The notes beneath the pieces are model-generated. The model was not told the origin of the DNA and searched no databases. It worked only from the letters and a program-made list of their open reading frames with translations. From NCBI RefSeq assembly GCF_003665435.1, contig NZ_CP023407.1:2046001-2110000 (forward strand): a DNA stretch of 64,000 nt. Reading direction: 5' to 3'. Below, piece after piece: positions 10,399 to 20,275 of this stretch; positions within the stretch are counted from its first letter, which is position 1; each line of letters starts with the position of its first letter. This stretch comes from Streptomyces fungicidicus (GTDB lineage: Bacteria > Actinomycetota > Actinomycetes > Streptomycetales > Streptomycetaceae). The position numbers were made by a program, and so were the translations under genes.

Positions 10399-11468
10399 TT
10401 GTCCGCTGCCCATCCCGCGTAGAAGAGACCCAGTCCGACGATCACACAGATGCCCTGGATGATCCAGAAGCGGACCACCACAAGGACTTCGGACCAGCCT
10501 TTGAGTTCGAAGTGATGCTGGAGCGGCGCCATCCGGAAGACCCGCTTCCCGGTGAGCCGGAAGGAGCCGACCTGGATGACCACCGACATGGTGATGAGGA
10601 CGAACAGACCGCCCAGGATGGCGAGCAGCAGCTCGGTGCGGGAGCAGATCGCGAGGCCCGCGAGCACGCCGCCGAGCGCCAGCGAACCGGTGTCGCCCAT
10701 GAAGATCTTGGCCGGGGAGGTGTTCCACCACAGGAAGCCGAGGCAGGAACCCATCAGCGCGGAGGCGACGACCGCGAGGTCCAGCGGGTCGCGCACCTCG
10801 TAACAGGCGCCCGGGTTGGTCAGGGTGTCGCCGTTGGCGCAGGACTCCTGGAACTGCCAGACGCCGATGAAGGTGTAGGCGCCGAAGACGAGCACGGAGG
10901 CGCCGGTGGCGAGGCCGTCCAGACCGTCGGTCAGGTTCACGCCGTTCGACATGGCGAGGATCATGAACAGCGCCCAGACGACGAACAGCACCGGGCCGAT
11001 GGTCCAGCCGAAGTCCGTGATGAACGACAGCTTCGTGGAGGCCGGGGTCTGCCCGCGGGAGTCCGCGAACTGGAGCGACAGCACCGCGAAGCCGATGCCG
11101 ACGATCAGCTGGCCGGCCATCTTCGCCTTGGCCCGCAGACCCAGCGAACGCCGCTTGACGATCTTGATGTAGTCGTCCAGGAAGCCGACCATGCCCATGC
11201 CGACCATGAGGCCGAGCACCAACAGCCCGGAGAAGGTCGGGGGTTTACCGGTGATGACCTTGGACAGGAAGTAGGCGGCGAGCGTCGCCAGGATGAAGGC
11301 GATGCCACCCATCGTCGGCGTACCGCGCTTGCTGGCGTGCTCGCGCGGGCCGTCGTCGCGGATGTACTGCCCGTACCCCTTGCGGGCGAGCAGTTTGATC
11401 AGCAGCGGAGTGCCGATCAGGGTGAGGAAGAGACCAATGACTCCTGCGAACAGGATCTGATTCATCAT
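10395..11468 (-). CDS. mraY: MraY, phospho-MurNAc-pentapeptide translocase
   Basis: 357 residues with about ten membrane helices. It makes lipid I from UDP-MurNAc-pentapeptide and undecaprenyl phosphate. The catalytic motifs are present: FLDDYIKI (Asp pair), [14 protein letters not shown] and [12 protein letters not shown]. It starts with ATG overlapping the murF stop (ATGA). Confidence 0.98.
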   Translation of the reverse strand: MMNQILFAGVIGLFLTLIGTPLLIKLLARKGYGQYIRDDGPREHASKRGTPTMGGIAFILATLAAYFLSKVITGKPPTFSGLLVLGLMVGMGMVGFLDDYIKIVKRRSLGLRAKAKMAGQLIVGIGFAVLSLQFADSRGQTPASTKLSFITDFGWTIGPVLFVVWALFMILAMSNGVNLTDGLDGLATGASVLVFGAYTFIGVWQFQESCANGDTLTNPGACYEVRDPLDLAVVASALMGSCLGFLWWNTSPAKIFMGDTGSLALGGVLAGLAICSRTELLLAILGGLFVLITMSVVIQVGSFRLTGKRVFRMAPLQHHFELKGWSEVLVVVRFWIIQGICVIVGLGLFYAGWAADK

Positions 11469-12880
11469 CGGGCGGCGACCTCACCCTCGGCACCGGTCTC
11501 GAGCAGCGCCTGCGCCACGCTCTCGAGCCCGACCGAACGGGATGCCTTCACGAGTACGACATCCCCCGGGCGCAATTCGCTGCGCAACAGGTCGACCGCC
11601 GCCTGTGCGTCGGACACGTGCACCGACTCCTCACCCCACGAACCCTCGTTATATGCGCCCAGTTGCAGCCAGGCGGCTTCCCTGCCCCCGACCGCGACGA
11701 GCTTGCTGACGTTGAGCCGGACGGCGAGCCGTCCGACCGCGTCGTGCTCGGCGAGCGCCTCGTCCCCGAGCTCGGCCATCTTGCCGAGCACCGCCCACGT
11801 ACGACGCCCCTTGCCCATGGCCACCAGCGCGCGCAGCGCTGCCTTCATGGATTCGGGGTTCGCGTTGTAGGCGTCGTTGACGACCGTCACGCCGTCCGGC
11901 CGCTCGGTGACCTCCATGCGCCAGCGGGAGAGGGAGCCCGCCTCGGAGAGCGCGCGGGCGATCTCGTCTGCGGACATGCCCAACTCGTGGGCGACGGCGG
12001 CCGCGGCGAGCGCGTTCGACACGTGATGCTCACCGTACAGGCGCATGGTCACATCGGATGCACCGGAGGGTGTGTGAAGCCTGAAGGAAGGCTGTCCGCT
12101 GTCCGTGAGTCGCACGTTCTCGGCCCGAACGTCCGCTTCGCCGGACTCTCCGAAAAGGATCACCTTCGCCTTCGTACGGGACGCCATGGCCCTTACGAGG
12201 GGGTCGTCCGCGTTGAGGACCGCGGCGCCGCCCTCCTCGGCCGGCGGCAGCGACTCCACCAACTCGCCCTTGGCCTGGGCGATCTGCTCCCGGCCGCCGA
12301 ACTCGCCGATGTGGGCGGAGCCGACGTTCAGGACCAGGCCGACCTTCGGCGGGGTCAGACCGGTGAGGTAGCGGATGTGGCCGATTCCGCGCGCTCCCAT
12401 CTCCAGCACGAGGAACTTCGTCTCCTCGGTGGCGGTGAGCGCGGTGAGCGGCAGCCCGATCTCGTTGTTGAGCGAGCCGGGGGTGAAGACGGTCGGCGCG
12501 GCCCGCTGCAGGACCTGCGCGATGAGGTCCTTGGTGCTGGTCTTGCCGGCCGAGCCGGTGAGCGCGACGAGCGTGGTCCCGAGCCTGCCGACGACGTACC
12601 GGGCGAGGGCCCCGAGGGCCGCCTGGACGTCCTCCACGACGATCGCGGGCACCCCCACGGGCCGCGAGGCGAGCACGGCGACCGCGCCCGCCCCGACGAC
12701 CCGGGCCGCGAAGTCGTGGCCGTCCACGCGCTCGCCGACGAAGGCGACGAACAGGCTGCCCGGACCCGCCTCCCGCGAGTCCCTGACGACCGGTCCGGTG
12801 ACCTGGACGGACGGGTCCGGTATGTCGTGCGTCTGCCCGCCGACGACTTCTGCGATCTCGGCGAGGGAGAGGGCGATCAC
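11465..12880 (-). CDS. murF: MurF, UDP-MurNAc-tripeptide D-Ala-D-Ala ligase
   Basis: 471 residues from GTG 12880. It adds the D-Ala-D-Ala dipeptide to complete the pentapeptide. The P-loop is [11 protein letters not shown] (about 109-119), with the Mur ligase central motifs [13 protein letters not shown] and [11 protein letters not shown]. It starts 4 nt after the murE stop and ends in a 4-nt overlap with mraY. Confidence 0.97.
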   Translation of the reverse strand: MIALSLAEIAEVVGGQTHDIPDPSVQVTGPVVRDSREAGPGSLFVAFVGERVDGHDFAARVVGAGAVAVLASRPVGVPAIVVEDVQAALGALARYVVGRLGTTLVALTGSAGKTSTKDLIAQVLQRAAPTVFTPGSLNNEIGLPLTALTATEETKFLVLEMGARGIGHIRYLTGLTPPKVGLVLNVGSAHIGEFGGREQIAQAKGELVESLPPAEEGGAAVLNADDPLVRAMASRTKAKVILFGESGEADVRAENVRLTDSGQPSFRLHTPSGASDVTMRLYGEHHVSNALAAAAVAHELGMSADEIARALSEAGSLSRWRMEVTERPDGVTVVNDAYNANPESMKAALRALVAMGKGRRTWAVLGKMAELGDEALAEHDAVGRLAVRLNVSKLVAVGGREAAWLQLGAYNEGSWGEESVHVSDAQAAVDLLRSELRPGDVVLVKASRSVGLESVAQALLETGAEGEVAAR

Positions 12881-12884
12881 AAGT

Positions 12885-14405
12885 TCATCCCTGGGTCTTC
12901 TTGATGGCTTCCCGAAGCACCTGGCGGTCGTCGAAGGGACGCACCACCCCGGCGATGTCCTGGCCCTGCTCGTGGCCCTTGCCGGCGACCAGCACGGTGT
13001 CGCCGGGCTGCGCCCGGGCGACGGCGGCGGCGATCGCGGCGGCCCGGTCCTCGAAGACCTGCACCTCGCCGCGCTCGTGGGCGGGCACGGTGGCGGCGCC
13101 GTGGAGCATGGTGGCGAGGATCGACAGGGGGTCCTCGGAGCGGGGGTTGTCGGAGGTCAGTACGGCGGTGTCGGCGAGCCGCGCGGCGGCGGCGCCCATG
13201 GGCGCCCGCTTGGTCTTGTCCCGGTCGCCGCCGCAGCCGAGCACCACGTGCACCCGGCCCTCGGTGACCTTGCGCAGGGCGCGCAGCACGGACTCCACGG
13301 CGTCGGTCTTGTGGGCGTAGTCCACCACCGCCAGGTACGGCTGCCCGGCGTCCACCCGCTCCAGCCTGCCCGGCACGCCCGGCACGGCGGCGACGCCGTC
13401 GGCGGCGGCCTGCGGGTCGAGTCCGGCGACGGCCAGGGCGACGATCGCGGCCAGGGTGTTGGCCACGTTGAACGGGCCCGGCAGCGGCGACCGGGCGGCG
13501 ATCCGCTCGCCCTTGGGGCCGACCACGGTGAACGTCGAGTCCATCGTGCCGACCTCGACGTCCTCGGCGCGCCAGTCGGCGTCGGGGTGGCCCTCGGCGG
13601 AGTAGGTGACGACCGGGACGCCGGCCTCCTTGGCGAGCCGGCGGCCGTACTCGTCGTCGGCGTTGACCACGCCGAGTCTGCCGCGTTCCGGCGTGAACAG
13701 CTGCGCCTTGGCCCGGAAGTAGTCCTCCATGTCGGAGTGGAACTCCATGTGTTCCGGGCTGAGGTTGGTGAAGACGCCGATGTCGAAGACGCAGCCGTCG
13801 ACCCGGCCGAGGACCAGGGCGTGGCTGGAGACCTCCATGGCGACCGCGTCGGTGCCGCGCTCGCGCATGACGGCGAACAGGGCCTGCAGGTCGGTGGCCT
13901 CGGGCGTGGTGCGCTCGGACTTGATGCGCTCGTCGCCGATGCGCATCTCCACCGTGCCGATGAGTCCCGTGCTGTGGACGGTCCGCAGACCGCCCTCGAC
14001 GAGGTAGGCGGTGGTGGTCTTGCCGGAGGTGCCGGTGATGCCGATCTGGAGCAGGTCGCGGCCCGGGTGGCCGTAGATGGTCGCCGCCAGTTCACCCATC
14101 CGCGCGCGCGGGTCGTCGACCACCAGCGCCGGCAGCCCGGCCGCGGCGACGCGTTCGGCGCCTGCCGGGTCGGTCAGCACCGCGACGGCGCCGAGGCCGG
14201 CGGCCTGGGTGACGAAGTCGGCGCCGTGGGCGCGGGCGCCCGGGAGGGCGGCGTACAGGTCACCGGGGCGGACGGCGCGCGAGTCATGGGTGATGCCCGT
14301 GACCTCGGCCGTCTGCTCCGGCGCGGCGACACCCAGCTGACCGGAGAGTTCCGCGAGCGGTGTGGCGGAGACCTGGACCGGCCGGGGCGGTCCCGGATAT
14401 GTCAC
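12885..14405 (-). CDS. murE: MurE, UDP-MurNAc-dipeptide DAP ligase
   Basis: 506 residues from GTG 14405. It adds diaminopimelate to UDP-MurNAc-L-Ala-D-Glu. The P-loop is GTSGKTTTAY, the carbamylated-Lys region follows, and the DAP-specificity motif DNPR occurs in LTSDNPRSEDP. Start choice: GTG 14405 has AGAAGGG upstream. A second in-frame GTG at 14540 (551 residues) has AGGAA upstream, but the extra 45 codons have unusually many A/T third positions for this genome. Both sites are preceded by the same 13-nt sequence, so the true start is uncertain. Confidence 0.93.
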   Translation of the reverse strand: MTYPGPPRPVQVSATPLAELSGQLGVAAPEQTAEVTGITHDSRAVRPGDLYAALPGARAHGADFVTQAAGLGAVAVLTDPAGAERVAAAGLPALVVDDPRARMGELAATIYGHPGRDLLQIGITGTSGKTTTAYLVEGGLRTVHSTGLIGTVEMRIGDERIKSERTTPEATDLQALFAVMRERGTDAVAMEVSSHALVLGRVDGCVFDIGVFTNLSPEHMEFHSDMEDYFRAKAQLFTPERGRLGVVNADDEYGRRLAKEAGVPVVTYSAEGHPDADWRAEDVEVGTMDSTFTVVGPKGERIAARSPLPGPFNVANTLAAIVALAVAGLDPQAAADGVAAVPGVPGRLERVDAGQPYLAVVDYAHKTDAVESVLRALRKVTEGRVHVVLGCGGDRDKTKRAPMGAAAARLADTAVLTSDNPRSEDPLSILATMLHGAATVPAHERGEVQVFEDRAAAIAAAVARAQPGDTVLVAGKGHEQGQDIAGVVRPFDDRQVLREAIKKTQG

Positions 14406-14575
14406 GGGGTGGCCCTTCTGAGTGGTTTGGGGCTGATCAGCTTGTGGCACGGCGGTGAGCGTACCGGGCGTACCGGCCCGGGGGCCAAGTGAGGTGCGGG
14501 GGGCGCTGTGGTTCCCGGGATCGGGGGTGATCGTTGTCACGGGGTGGTTCCTGGTGGCTCGGTGCTCGGTACTTG

Positions 14576-16543
14576 TCAGGGTTTGAAGGTGACCGGGAGG
14601 GCGGCGGGTGCGGCGCCGGTCGGCGGCACCTGGAGGGTCTTCAGGGCGAACTCCATGACCTGCTTGTACACGGGTCCGCAGATCTGGCCGCCGAAGTAGC
14701 TGCCCTCGGTGGCGTTCTGGATGGCGCAGTAGACGGTGATCCTGGGCTTGTCGGCGGGGGCGAAACCGGCGAAGGACGAGGTGTAGCCGTGGTACTTGCC
14801 GGTGGCCGGATCCACCCGGTTCGCCGTACCCGTCTTGCCCGCCACCCGGTAGCCCGGGATGCGCGCCTTGGTGCCGGTGCCCTCCTCGTCGTCGACGACC
14901 GACTCCAGCATCCTGGCGAGCGTCTTCGCCGTCTTCTCGCTGACGACCCGGGTCCTCTCCGGCTCCGGGGCGGGTGTGAAGCGTCCGTCGGGACCCTTGG
15001 AGCCGCGCACCAGGGTGGGTTCGACGCGGACGCCGCCGTTGGCGATGGTGGAGTACACGGACGCGGCCTGCATGGCGTTGATGGAGACGCCCTGGCCGAA
15101 AGGGATCGTGTACTGCTGCGAGGTGGACCAGTCGCCCGGCGCCGCGAGGATGCCCTTGGTCTCCCCGGGGAAGCCGAGCCCGGTCTGGCTGCCGAGGCCG
15201 AACCTGCGCAGGTAGTCGTAGAGCACCTTGTTGGCCTGGGCCTGGGTCTTGCCGAGCTGGCCGGTGGCGAGGATGGTGCCGATGTTGCTGGACTTGGCGA
15301 GTACGCCGTTGAGCGTCAGGTACCAGGTCGGGTGGTCGATGTCGTCCTTGAACAGCCGGTCGCCGCGGTGCAGCCGGTTGGGCACGACGACGTGCGTCCC
15401 GGGGGTGGCGGCGTTCTCCTCGAGGACCGCCGCCATGGACAGCACCTTGGCGGTGGAGCCGGGCTCGAAGGCGTCCTGCAGGGCCGCGTTGCCGAGCGCC
15501 TCCGGGTCGGCCTCGGACAGGTCGTTGGGGTCGAAGCCGGGCGCGTTGGCCATGGCGAGGACCTCGCCGGTGCGGGTGTCCTGGACGATGACGTAGCCGC
15601 GGTCCGCCCGGGACTCCTCCACCTGCTCGCTGATGGCGTTCTGCGCGGCCCACTGGATGTCGCGGTCGATGGTGAGCTCGACGTCGCTGCCGGGCACGGC
15701 CGGGGTCCCGCTGGAGCCCGCGGTCGGCACGAGACGGCCGCCGGACTGGGCGTAGCGGATCTTGCCGTCCTCGCCGGCCAGCCGCTTCTCGAGCTGGAGC
15801 TCGACGCCGCCGCCGCCCCGGCCCTCGGCGTTGACCCAGCCCAGTATCCCGGCGGCGAGCTCGCTGTTCGGGTACACCCGCTTGCTGGTGGGCACGGCGA
15901 GGACGCCGGCCAGGACGTTGGCGGTGGCCCCCTCGGCCCCGGACTGCTTGGCGAGCGTGGCCTTCAGGTCCTTGATCTGCTTCCACACCTGCGGCGTCTG
16001 GCGGCCGGCCAGCTTGACGTAGCGCAGCGCCTCGTTCTCCGGCCGCAGCTTCCTGACCAGATCGTCCTGGTCCTGCCCGAGGATCGGGGCGAGGAGGGCG
16101 GCGGCCTGCTCGGGGCCGTCGGGGATCTTCAGCTCGTCCGGGGCGAACAGGGTGGGGTCGGCGGTGATGTCGTAGGCGTCCTCGCTGGTCGCCAGGGCCA
16201 CGCCGTGGCGGTCGGTGATCTCACCGCGTTCGGCGGCCAGCACCTGGCCGACGTAGCGGTTCTGGTCGGCCTTGGCGGCGTAGGTGCTCGCGTCGACGGC
16301 CTGCACCTGGAACAGGCGTACGACGAAGGCGAGCATGACCAGGGTGAGGGCGAACCCGATCAGGCGCAGCCGGGGGCGCGGACTGCCCAGCCGGATGACC
16401 TTCGGCGGCGCGGGCCGGGGGCCGGCGGGCCTCCGGGCCGGGCGGGCGCCGGGGCCGGGGCGCTGTCCGGTGCCCGGGCGGACGGGCCTGGCGGGGCCGG
16501 GCACCCGGCGACGGGGCGGTTCCCTGTCGGACACTTCCGTCAC
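14576..16543 (-). CDS. ftsI: FtsI/PBP3, septal peptidoglycan transpeptidase
   Basis: 655 residues from GTG 16543 (GTGA overlap with ftsL). A long Pro/Arg/Gly-rich cytoplasmic tail (1-48) precedes one membrane helix (about 60-82). The class B PBP dimerisation domain includes RGEITDRHGVALA. The transpeptidase domain has the active Ser in FEPGSTAKV, the SSN motif in AKSSNIG and KTGT in VAGKTGTANR. It works with FtsW in sporulation septation. Confidence 0.97.
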   Translation of the reverse strand: MTEVSDREPPRRRVPGPARPVRPGTGQRPGPGARPARRPAGPRPAPPKVIRLGSPRPRLRLIGFALTLVMLAFVVRLFQVQAVDASTYAAKADQNRYVGQVLAAERGEITDRHGVALATSEDAYDITADPTLFAPDELKIPDGPEQAAALLAPILGQDQDDLVRKLRPENEALRYVKLAGRQTPQVWKQIKDLKATLAKQSGAEGATANVLAGVLAVPTSKRVYPNSELAAGILGWVNAEGRGGGGVELQLEKRLAGEDGKIRYAQSGGRLVPTAGSSGTPAVPGSDVELTIDRDIQWAAQNAISEQVEESRADRGYVIVQDTRTGEVLAMANAPGFDPNDLSEADPEALGNAALQDAFEPGSTAKVLSMAAVLEENAATPGTHVVVPNRLHRGDRLFKDDIDHPTWYLTLNGVLAKSSNIGTILATGQLGKTQAQANKVLYDYLRRFGLGSQTGLGFPGETKGILAAPGDWSTSQQYTIPFGQGVSINAMQAASVYSTIANGGVRVEPTLVRGSKGPDGRFTPAPEPERTRVVSEKTAKTLARMLESVVDDEEGTGTKARIPGYRVAGKTGTANRVDPATGKYHGYTSSFAGFAPADKPRITVYCAIQNATEGSYFGGQICGPVYKQVMEFALKTLQVPPTGAAPAALPVTFKP

Positions 16544-17049
16544 CTGCCGGGGGTCGACGCGGAGGAGGGCGTGGGGGCGGCGTCCGCCGGGTCCGGCGCT
16601 GTGGTGGGCGGCGGGACGGTCGCGGTGGCCAGCGCCTCGGGGGCGAGGACCAGGGGGGCGCGGACGGCGGCGGCCGGGCTGGGGACGCCCTTGACCTTGC
16701 CGTCGGGGCCGAGGAAGGCGGGGTCGCCGCCGGGCACCATGCCGAGCTCGCGGGCGCGGCGCTGGAGGGCGTCGGGCGCGGCGTAGGCGTCGATGTCCCG
16801 CTGCAGGGCCTGTTCCTCGTCGGTGAGGTTCTTGGTCTCCTGCTGGAGGTCGTCGAGCTGGAAGGCGCCCTCGCTGAGGGCGGAGTTCAGCACCAGGAGG
16901 CCGATCAGACCGCCGCCGAGGAGCACGACGACGAGCAGGACGAAGGGGGTGCGCGCCGCCTGGGCCCGCCCGGTGGGCAGCAGCCTGGCGAGCCGGGCCG
17001 CCCTCCCCCTCAGCTCGGGTCGCCCCTTCAGTTCGGGTTTCCTACTCAC
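16540..17049 (-). CDS. ftsL: FtsL-like divisome protein
   Basis: 169 residues from GTG 17049. A basic N-terminus precedes one membrane helix (about 36-57). A short extracytoplasmic coiled coil (LDDLQQETKNLTDEEQALQRDI) follows, then a Pro/Ala/Thr-rich tail unique to this lineage. Sequence similarity to other FtsL proteins is low. Identity rests on topology, size and the invariant position between rsmH and ftsI. Confidence 0.88.
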   Translation of the reverse strand: MSRKPELKGRPELRGRAARLARLLPTGRAQAARTPFVLLVVVLLGGGLIGLLVLNSALSEGAFQLDDLQQETKNLTDEEQALQRDIDAYAAPDALQRRARELGMVPGGDPAFLGPDGKVKGVPSPAAAVRAPLVLAPEALATATVPPPTTAPDPADAAPTPSSASTPGR

Positions 17050-17102
17050 TCACGCTCCCCTGAGTTCGCTCGTCCCACCCGTACGCCCGGCCGGTCACCG
17101 GC

Positions 17103-18059
17103 TCACCCGACGTCCTCCCGGATCCGCTCGGCGCCGCGCAGCCGCGCGGGGGCCGCGCGCCGGTTCTCGGCGATCTCCTCCTCGGTGGGAAGTTCGGCAC
17201 CGCGCGTGAGCAGCTTGAGCCGGGGCTGGTACTGCTCGGGAACGACCGGGAGGCCGGGCGGGGCGGTGGTGGCGGCGCCCGCCGCGAACACCTGCTTGAC
17301 GAGCCGGTCCTCCAGGGAGTGGTACGACAGCACGGCGATCCGCCCGCCGACGCCGAGGGCCTTCACGGCCGCCGGGATCGCCCGCTCCAGCACCGACAGT
17401 TCGCCGTTGACCTCGATCCGCAGCGCCTGGAAGGTGCGCTTGGCCGGGTTGCCGCCGGTGCGCTTGGCGGCCTGCGGCAGCGCGTCGCGGATCAGCTCGA
17501 CCAGGCGGGCGCTGTTGGTGAACGGCTCCTTCTCGCGTTCGCGCACGATCGCGGACACGATGCGCTTGGCCTGCTTCTCCTCGCCGTAGGCGCGCAGGAT
17601 GCGGACGAGTTCGCCGGGCGGGTAGGTGTTGAGGACCTCGGCGGCGCTGACACCGGTCGTCTGGTCCATGCGCATGTCGAGGGGGGCGTCCTGGGCGTAG
17701 GCGAAGCCGCGGCCGGCCTCGTCGAGCTGCATGGAGGACACCCCGAGGTCGAACAGGACGCCCTGCGCGCGGGCGATGCCGAGCCGGCCGAGCACGTCGG
17801 GGAGCTCGTCGTAGACGGCGTGCACCAGGGTGGCCCGGTCGCCGAAGGGTGCGAGCCGCTCGCCGGACAGGCGCAGCGCCTCCTTGTCGCGGTCCAGGGC
17901 GACGAGCCGCGCCTCGGGGAACCGCCGGAGCAGGGCCTCGCTGTGGCCGCCGAGACCGAGGGTGCAGTCGACCACCACCGCTCCGGGCCCCTCCAGGGCG
18001 GGCGCCAGCAGGTCCAGACACCGCTGGAGCATCACCGGAACGTGTCGACTCTGGCTCAA
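17103..18059 (-). CDS. rsmH: RsmH (MraW), 16S rRNA C1402 N4-methyltransferase
   Basis: 318 residues. The SAM-binding motif is [16 protein letters not shown] (about 29-44), with [17 protein letters not shown] and the C-terminal [11 protein letters not shown] motif. The start is TTG 18059: a stop codon lies three codons further up in frame, GAGAGGG sits just upstream, and the family needs the residues before RHVPVML. It is the first gene of the dcw cluster here; no mraZ lies upstream. Confidence 0.96.
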   Translation of the reverse strand: MSQSRHVPVMLQRCLDLLAPALEGPGAVVVDCTLGLGGHSEALLRRFPEARLVALDRDKEALRLSGERLAPFGDRATLVHAVYDELPDVLGRLGIARAQGVLFDLGVSSMQLDEAGRGFAYAQDAPLDMRMDQTTGVSAAEVLNTYPPGELVRILRAYGEEKQAKRIVSAIVREREKEPFTNSARLVELIRDALPQAAKRTGGNPAKRTFQALRIEVNGELSVLERAIPAAVKALGVGGRIAVLSYHSLEDRLVKQVFAAGAATTAPPGLPVVPEQYQPRLKLLTRGAELPTEEEIAENRRAAPARLRGAERIREDVG

Positions 18060-18460
18060 CTGGCCCTCTCAGGTCCGGCACGGCGTCGGCGCACCGCCGG
18101 GTTCCCGCCCTCCCCGGTGAAGGGGCGGTCGCGCCGGAGGCGCCGGCGGACCGGCGGCGGGAGGGGCCTGGCCGTGCGTACGCGCCGCGCACGCGGAGAC
18201 CCCCGGGCCGTCGCCGGGGTCTCCGGGGGGAAATCAGTGCGGCGGGCGGCCTCGCCTCCCGCTTCGCGTCACTTTAGTCCACGGTGTCGCGCGGTCAATC
18301 AACCGGCCTGCGCGTCGCGGCCCGCACGGCGGGTCAAGGGGCGCGAGGGGCGAATCACCCGTGGGAGGGGGTTCACACCACCCCTGTGGGTTACCTCACA
18401 CCAAGCATCACTGACGTTCTTTGTCGTCTCTCACAACGCGCCTGGCGCCCTTGTGACCAG
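18060..18460. other. Divergent intergenic region between rsmH and carbonic anhydrase
   Basis: About 400 nt with no convincing gene. It must hold the first dcw promoter. A hairpin with 9-bp arms (18195-18203 and 18216-18224) would lie in the rsmH leader RNA, and other GC-rich inverted segments lie nearer rsmH (about 18085-18150). No mraZ reading frame or MraZ-type repeat box was seen. Confidence 0.6.
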
Positions 18461-18466
18461 TACCGT
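18461..18466 (+). promoter_or_regulatory. Candidate -10 box of a leaderless promoter (carbonic anhydrase)
   Basis: TACCGT fits TANNNT and ends 7 nt before ATG 18474, so transcription would start at or next to the start codon. No ribosome site precedes the ATG, and no clear -35 is visible. Confidence 0.5.
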
Positions 18467-18473
18467 CATGCCT

Positions 18474-19022
18474 ATGACGACTTCCGCATCGGTTCCCACC
18501 GGCCCCGACAACGCGACCAACGGCCCCGGCACGGTCACCGACCGTCTGGTCGACGCCAACGAGCGGTACGCAGCCGCCTTCACCGACCCCGGAATGGACG
18601 CCCGCCCGGTGCTCCACGTCGCCGTGGTGGCCTGCATGGACGCGCGTCTCGACCTGCACGCCGCCCTCGGCCTCGAACTGGGCGACTGCCACACCATCCG
18701 CAACGCGGGCGGTGTGGTCACCGACGACGTGATCCGCTCGCTGACCATCAGCCAGCGCGCCCTGGGCACCCGCAGCGTGGTGCTCATCCACCACACCGGG
18801 TGCGGCCTGGAGTCCATCACCGAGGAGTTCCGGCACGACCTGGAGATGGAGGTCGGCCAGCGCCCCAACTGGGCCGTGGAGGCCTTCCGGGACGTCGACC
18901 AGGACGTACGGCAGTCGATGCAGCGCGTGCGCACCTCGCCGTTCCTGCTGCACACCGACAACGTGCGCGGCTTCGTCTTCGACGTGAAGACGGGCCTGCT
19001 GCGCGAGATCGACCCCGCCTGA
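18474..19022 (+). CDS. Beta-class carbonic anhydrase
   Basis: 182 residues. It interconverts CO2 and bicarbonate in the cytoplasm with a zinc held by Cys-His-Cys. The CxDxR motif is seen in VACMDARLDL and the HxxC motif in LIHHTGCGLE, giving the usual zinc ligands and the Asp/Arg dyad. The size matches small beta-CAs. ATG 18474 is preferred over ATG 18468 because of the spacing to the upstream TACCGT. It stands alone between the dcw cluster and the MoxR operon. Confidence 0.93.
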   Translation: MTTSASVPTGPDNATNGPGTVTDRLVDANERYAAAFTDPGMDARPVLHVAVVACMDARLDLHAALGLELGDCHTIRNAGGVVTDDVIRSLTISQRALGTRSVVLIHHTGCGLESITEEFRHDLEMEVGQRPNWAVEAFRDVDQDVRQSMQRVRTSPFLLHTDNVRGFVFDVKTGLLREIDPA

Positions 19023-19291
19023 CCTGCCGTCCGCCCCGGGGACGACCCGCGCTCCGGAAGCCGGCACGGACCACGGAACGGTCGTAAGACCTGACATATC
19101 GCTGTCAGTTGTCCACAGGCGAGTGACACGAATCGGTAACGGCGGCAAGAATGCGGGAGTGGTGTCACGCGGAACTTTTCCCGCGTGGCGTCCGTGATTC
19201 GGGGTGGGCCGGTCCGCACGGCGATGCGTCGGCCCGGAACATTTGGGGCCCCGCTCCTCCGGGAGCGCGGGGAAAGGCCGAGGAGGGCCGG

Positions 19292-20275
19292 GTGACGACC
19301 TATGACGATCGAGCGAGCCTCACTGACTTGACCGCCGTGGTGGAACGCGTGCGGGGTTCGGTGGAAGGCGTGATCGAGGGAAAGCCCGAGGTCGTACGGC
19401 TCTCGCTGACCGTGCTGCTAGCCGAGGGGCATCTGCTCATCGAGGATGTCCCGGGAGTCGGCAAGACCATGCTGGCCAAGGCGCTGGCGCGGTCGATCGA
19501 CTGCTCGGTGCGGCGGATCCAGTTCACCCCGGACCTGCTGCCCTCGGACATCACCGGTGTGTCCATCTGGGACCAGCAGCGCCGTGACTTCGAGTTCAAG
19601 CCGGGCGCGATCTTCGCGCAGGTGGTGATCGGCGACGAGATCAACCGCGCGTCGCCGAAGACCCAGTCGGCGCTCCTCGAGTCGATGGAGGAGCGCCAGG
19701 TCACCATCGACGGCAAGACCTACGAACTGCCCAGCCCGTTCATGGTCGTGGCGACGCAGAACCCGGTCGAGATGGAGGGCACCTACCCGCTGCCGGAGGC
19801 CCAGCGCGACCGTTTCATGGCCCGTGTCTCGGTCGGCTACCCGAGCGCGGAGGCCGAACTGCGGATGCTGGACGTGCACGGCGGCGTCTCCCCGCTGGAG
19901 GACCTCCAGCCGGTGGCGCACGCGCACGAGATCCTGAAGCTGATCGAGGCGGTGCGCGACGTGTACGTGGCCGAACCGGTCCGCCGGTACGCCGTGGACC
20001 TGGTCGCCGCCACCCGCACGCACCCCGATCTCAGACTCGGCGCCTCGCCGCGCGCGACCCTGCACCTGCTGCGCGCGGCGAAGGCGTCGGCGGCCCTCGG
20101 CGGCCGGGAGTACGCGCTGCCGGACGACGTGCAGGCGCTCGCCGTGGCCGTCCTCGCCCACCGGCTGCTGCCCACCGCCCAGGCCCAGCTCAACCGCCGC
20201 ACCGCCGAGCAGGTGGTGCAGGAGATCCTCCAGAGCACCGCGGTGCCCGCGGAGCGCGCCCCCCGGGGCCTGTGA
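19292..20275 (+). CDS. MoxR-family AAA+ ATPase
   Basis: 327 residues from GTG 19292, with AGGAGGG ending 4-5 nt upstream. The AAA core has Walker A DVPGVGKTMLAKAL, Walker B VIGDEINRASPKTQ, sensor ATQNPVEMEGTYPLPEAQ and a lid domain. MoxR proteins are thought to act as chaperones for metal-cofactor or envelope protein complexes. Here the gene leads a three-gene operon with overlapping DUF58 and transglutaminase genes, the standard MoxR-DUF58-TgpA arrangement. The substrate is unknown. Confidence 0.95.
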   Translation: MTTYDDRASLTDLTAVVERVRGSVEGVIEGKPEVVRLSLTVLLAEGHLLIEDVPGVGKTMLAKALARSIDCSVRRIQFTPDLLPSDITGVSIWDQQRRDFEFKPGAIFAQVVIGDEINRASPKTQSALLESMEERQVTIDGKTYELPSPFMVVATQNPVEMEGTYPLPEAQRDRFMARVSVGYPSAEAELRMLDVHGGVSPLEDLQPVAHAHEILKLIEAVRDVYVAEPVRRYAVDLVAATRTHPDLRLGASPRATLHLLRAAKASAALGGREYALPDDVQALAVAVLAHRLLPTAQAQLNRRTAEQVVQEILQSTAVPAERAPRGL

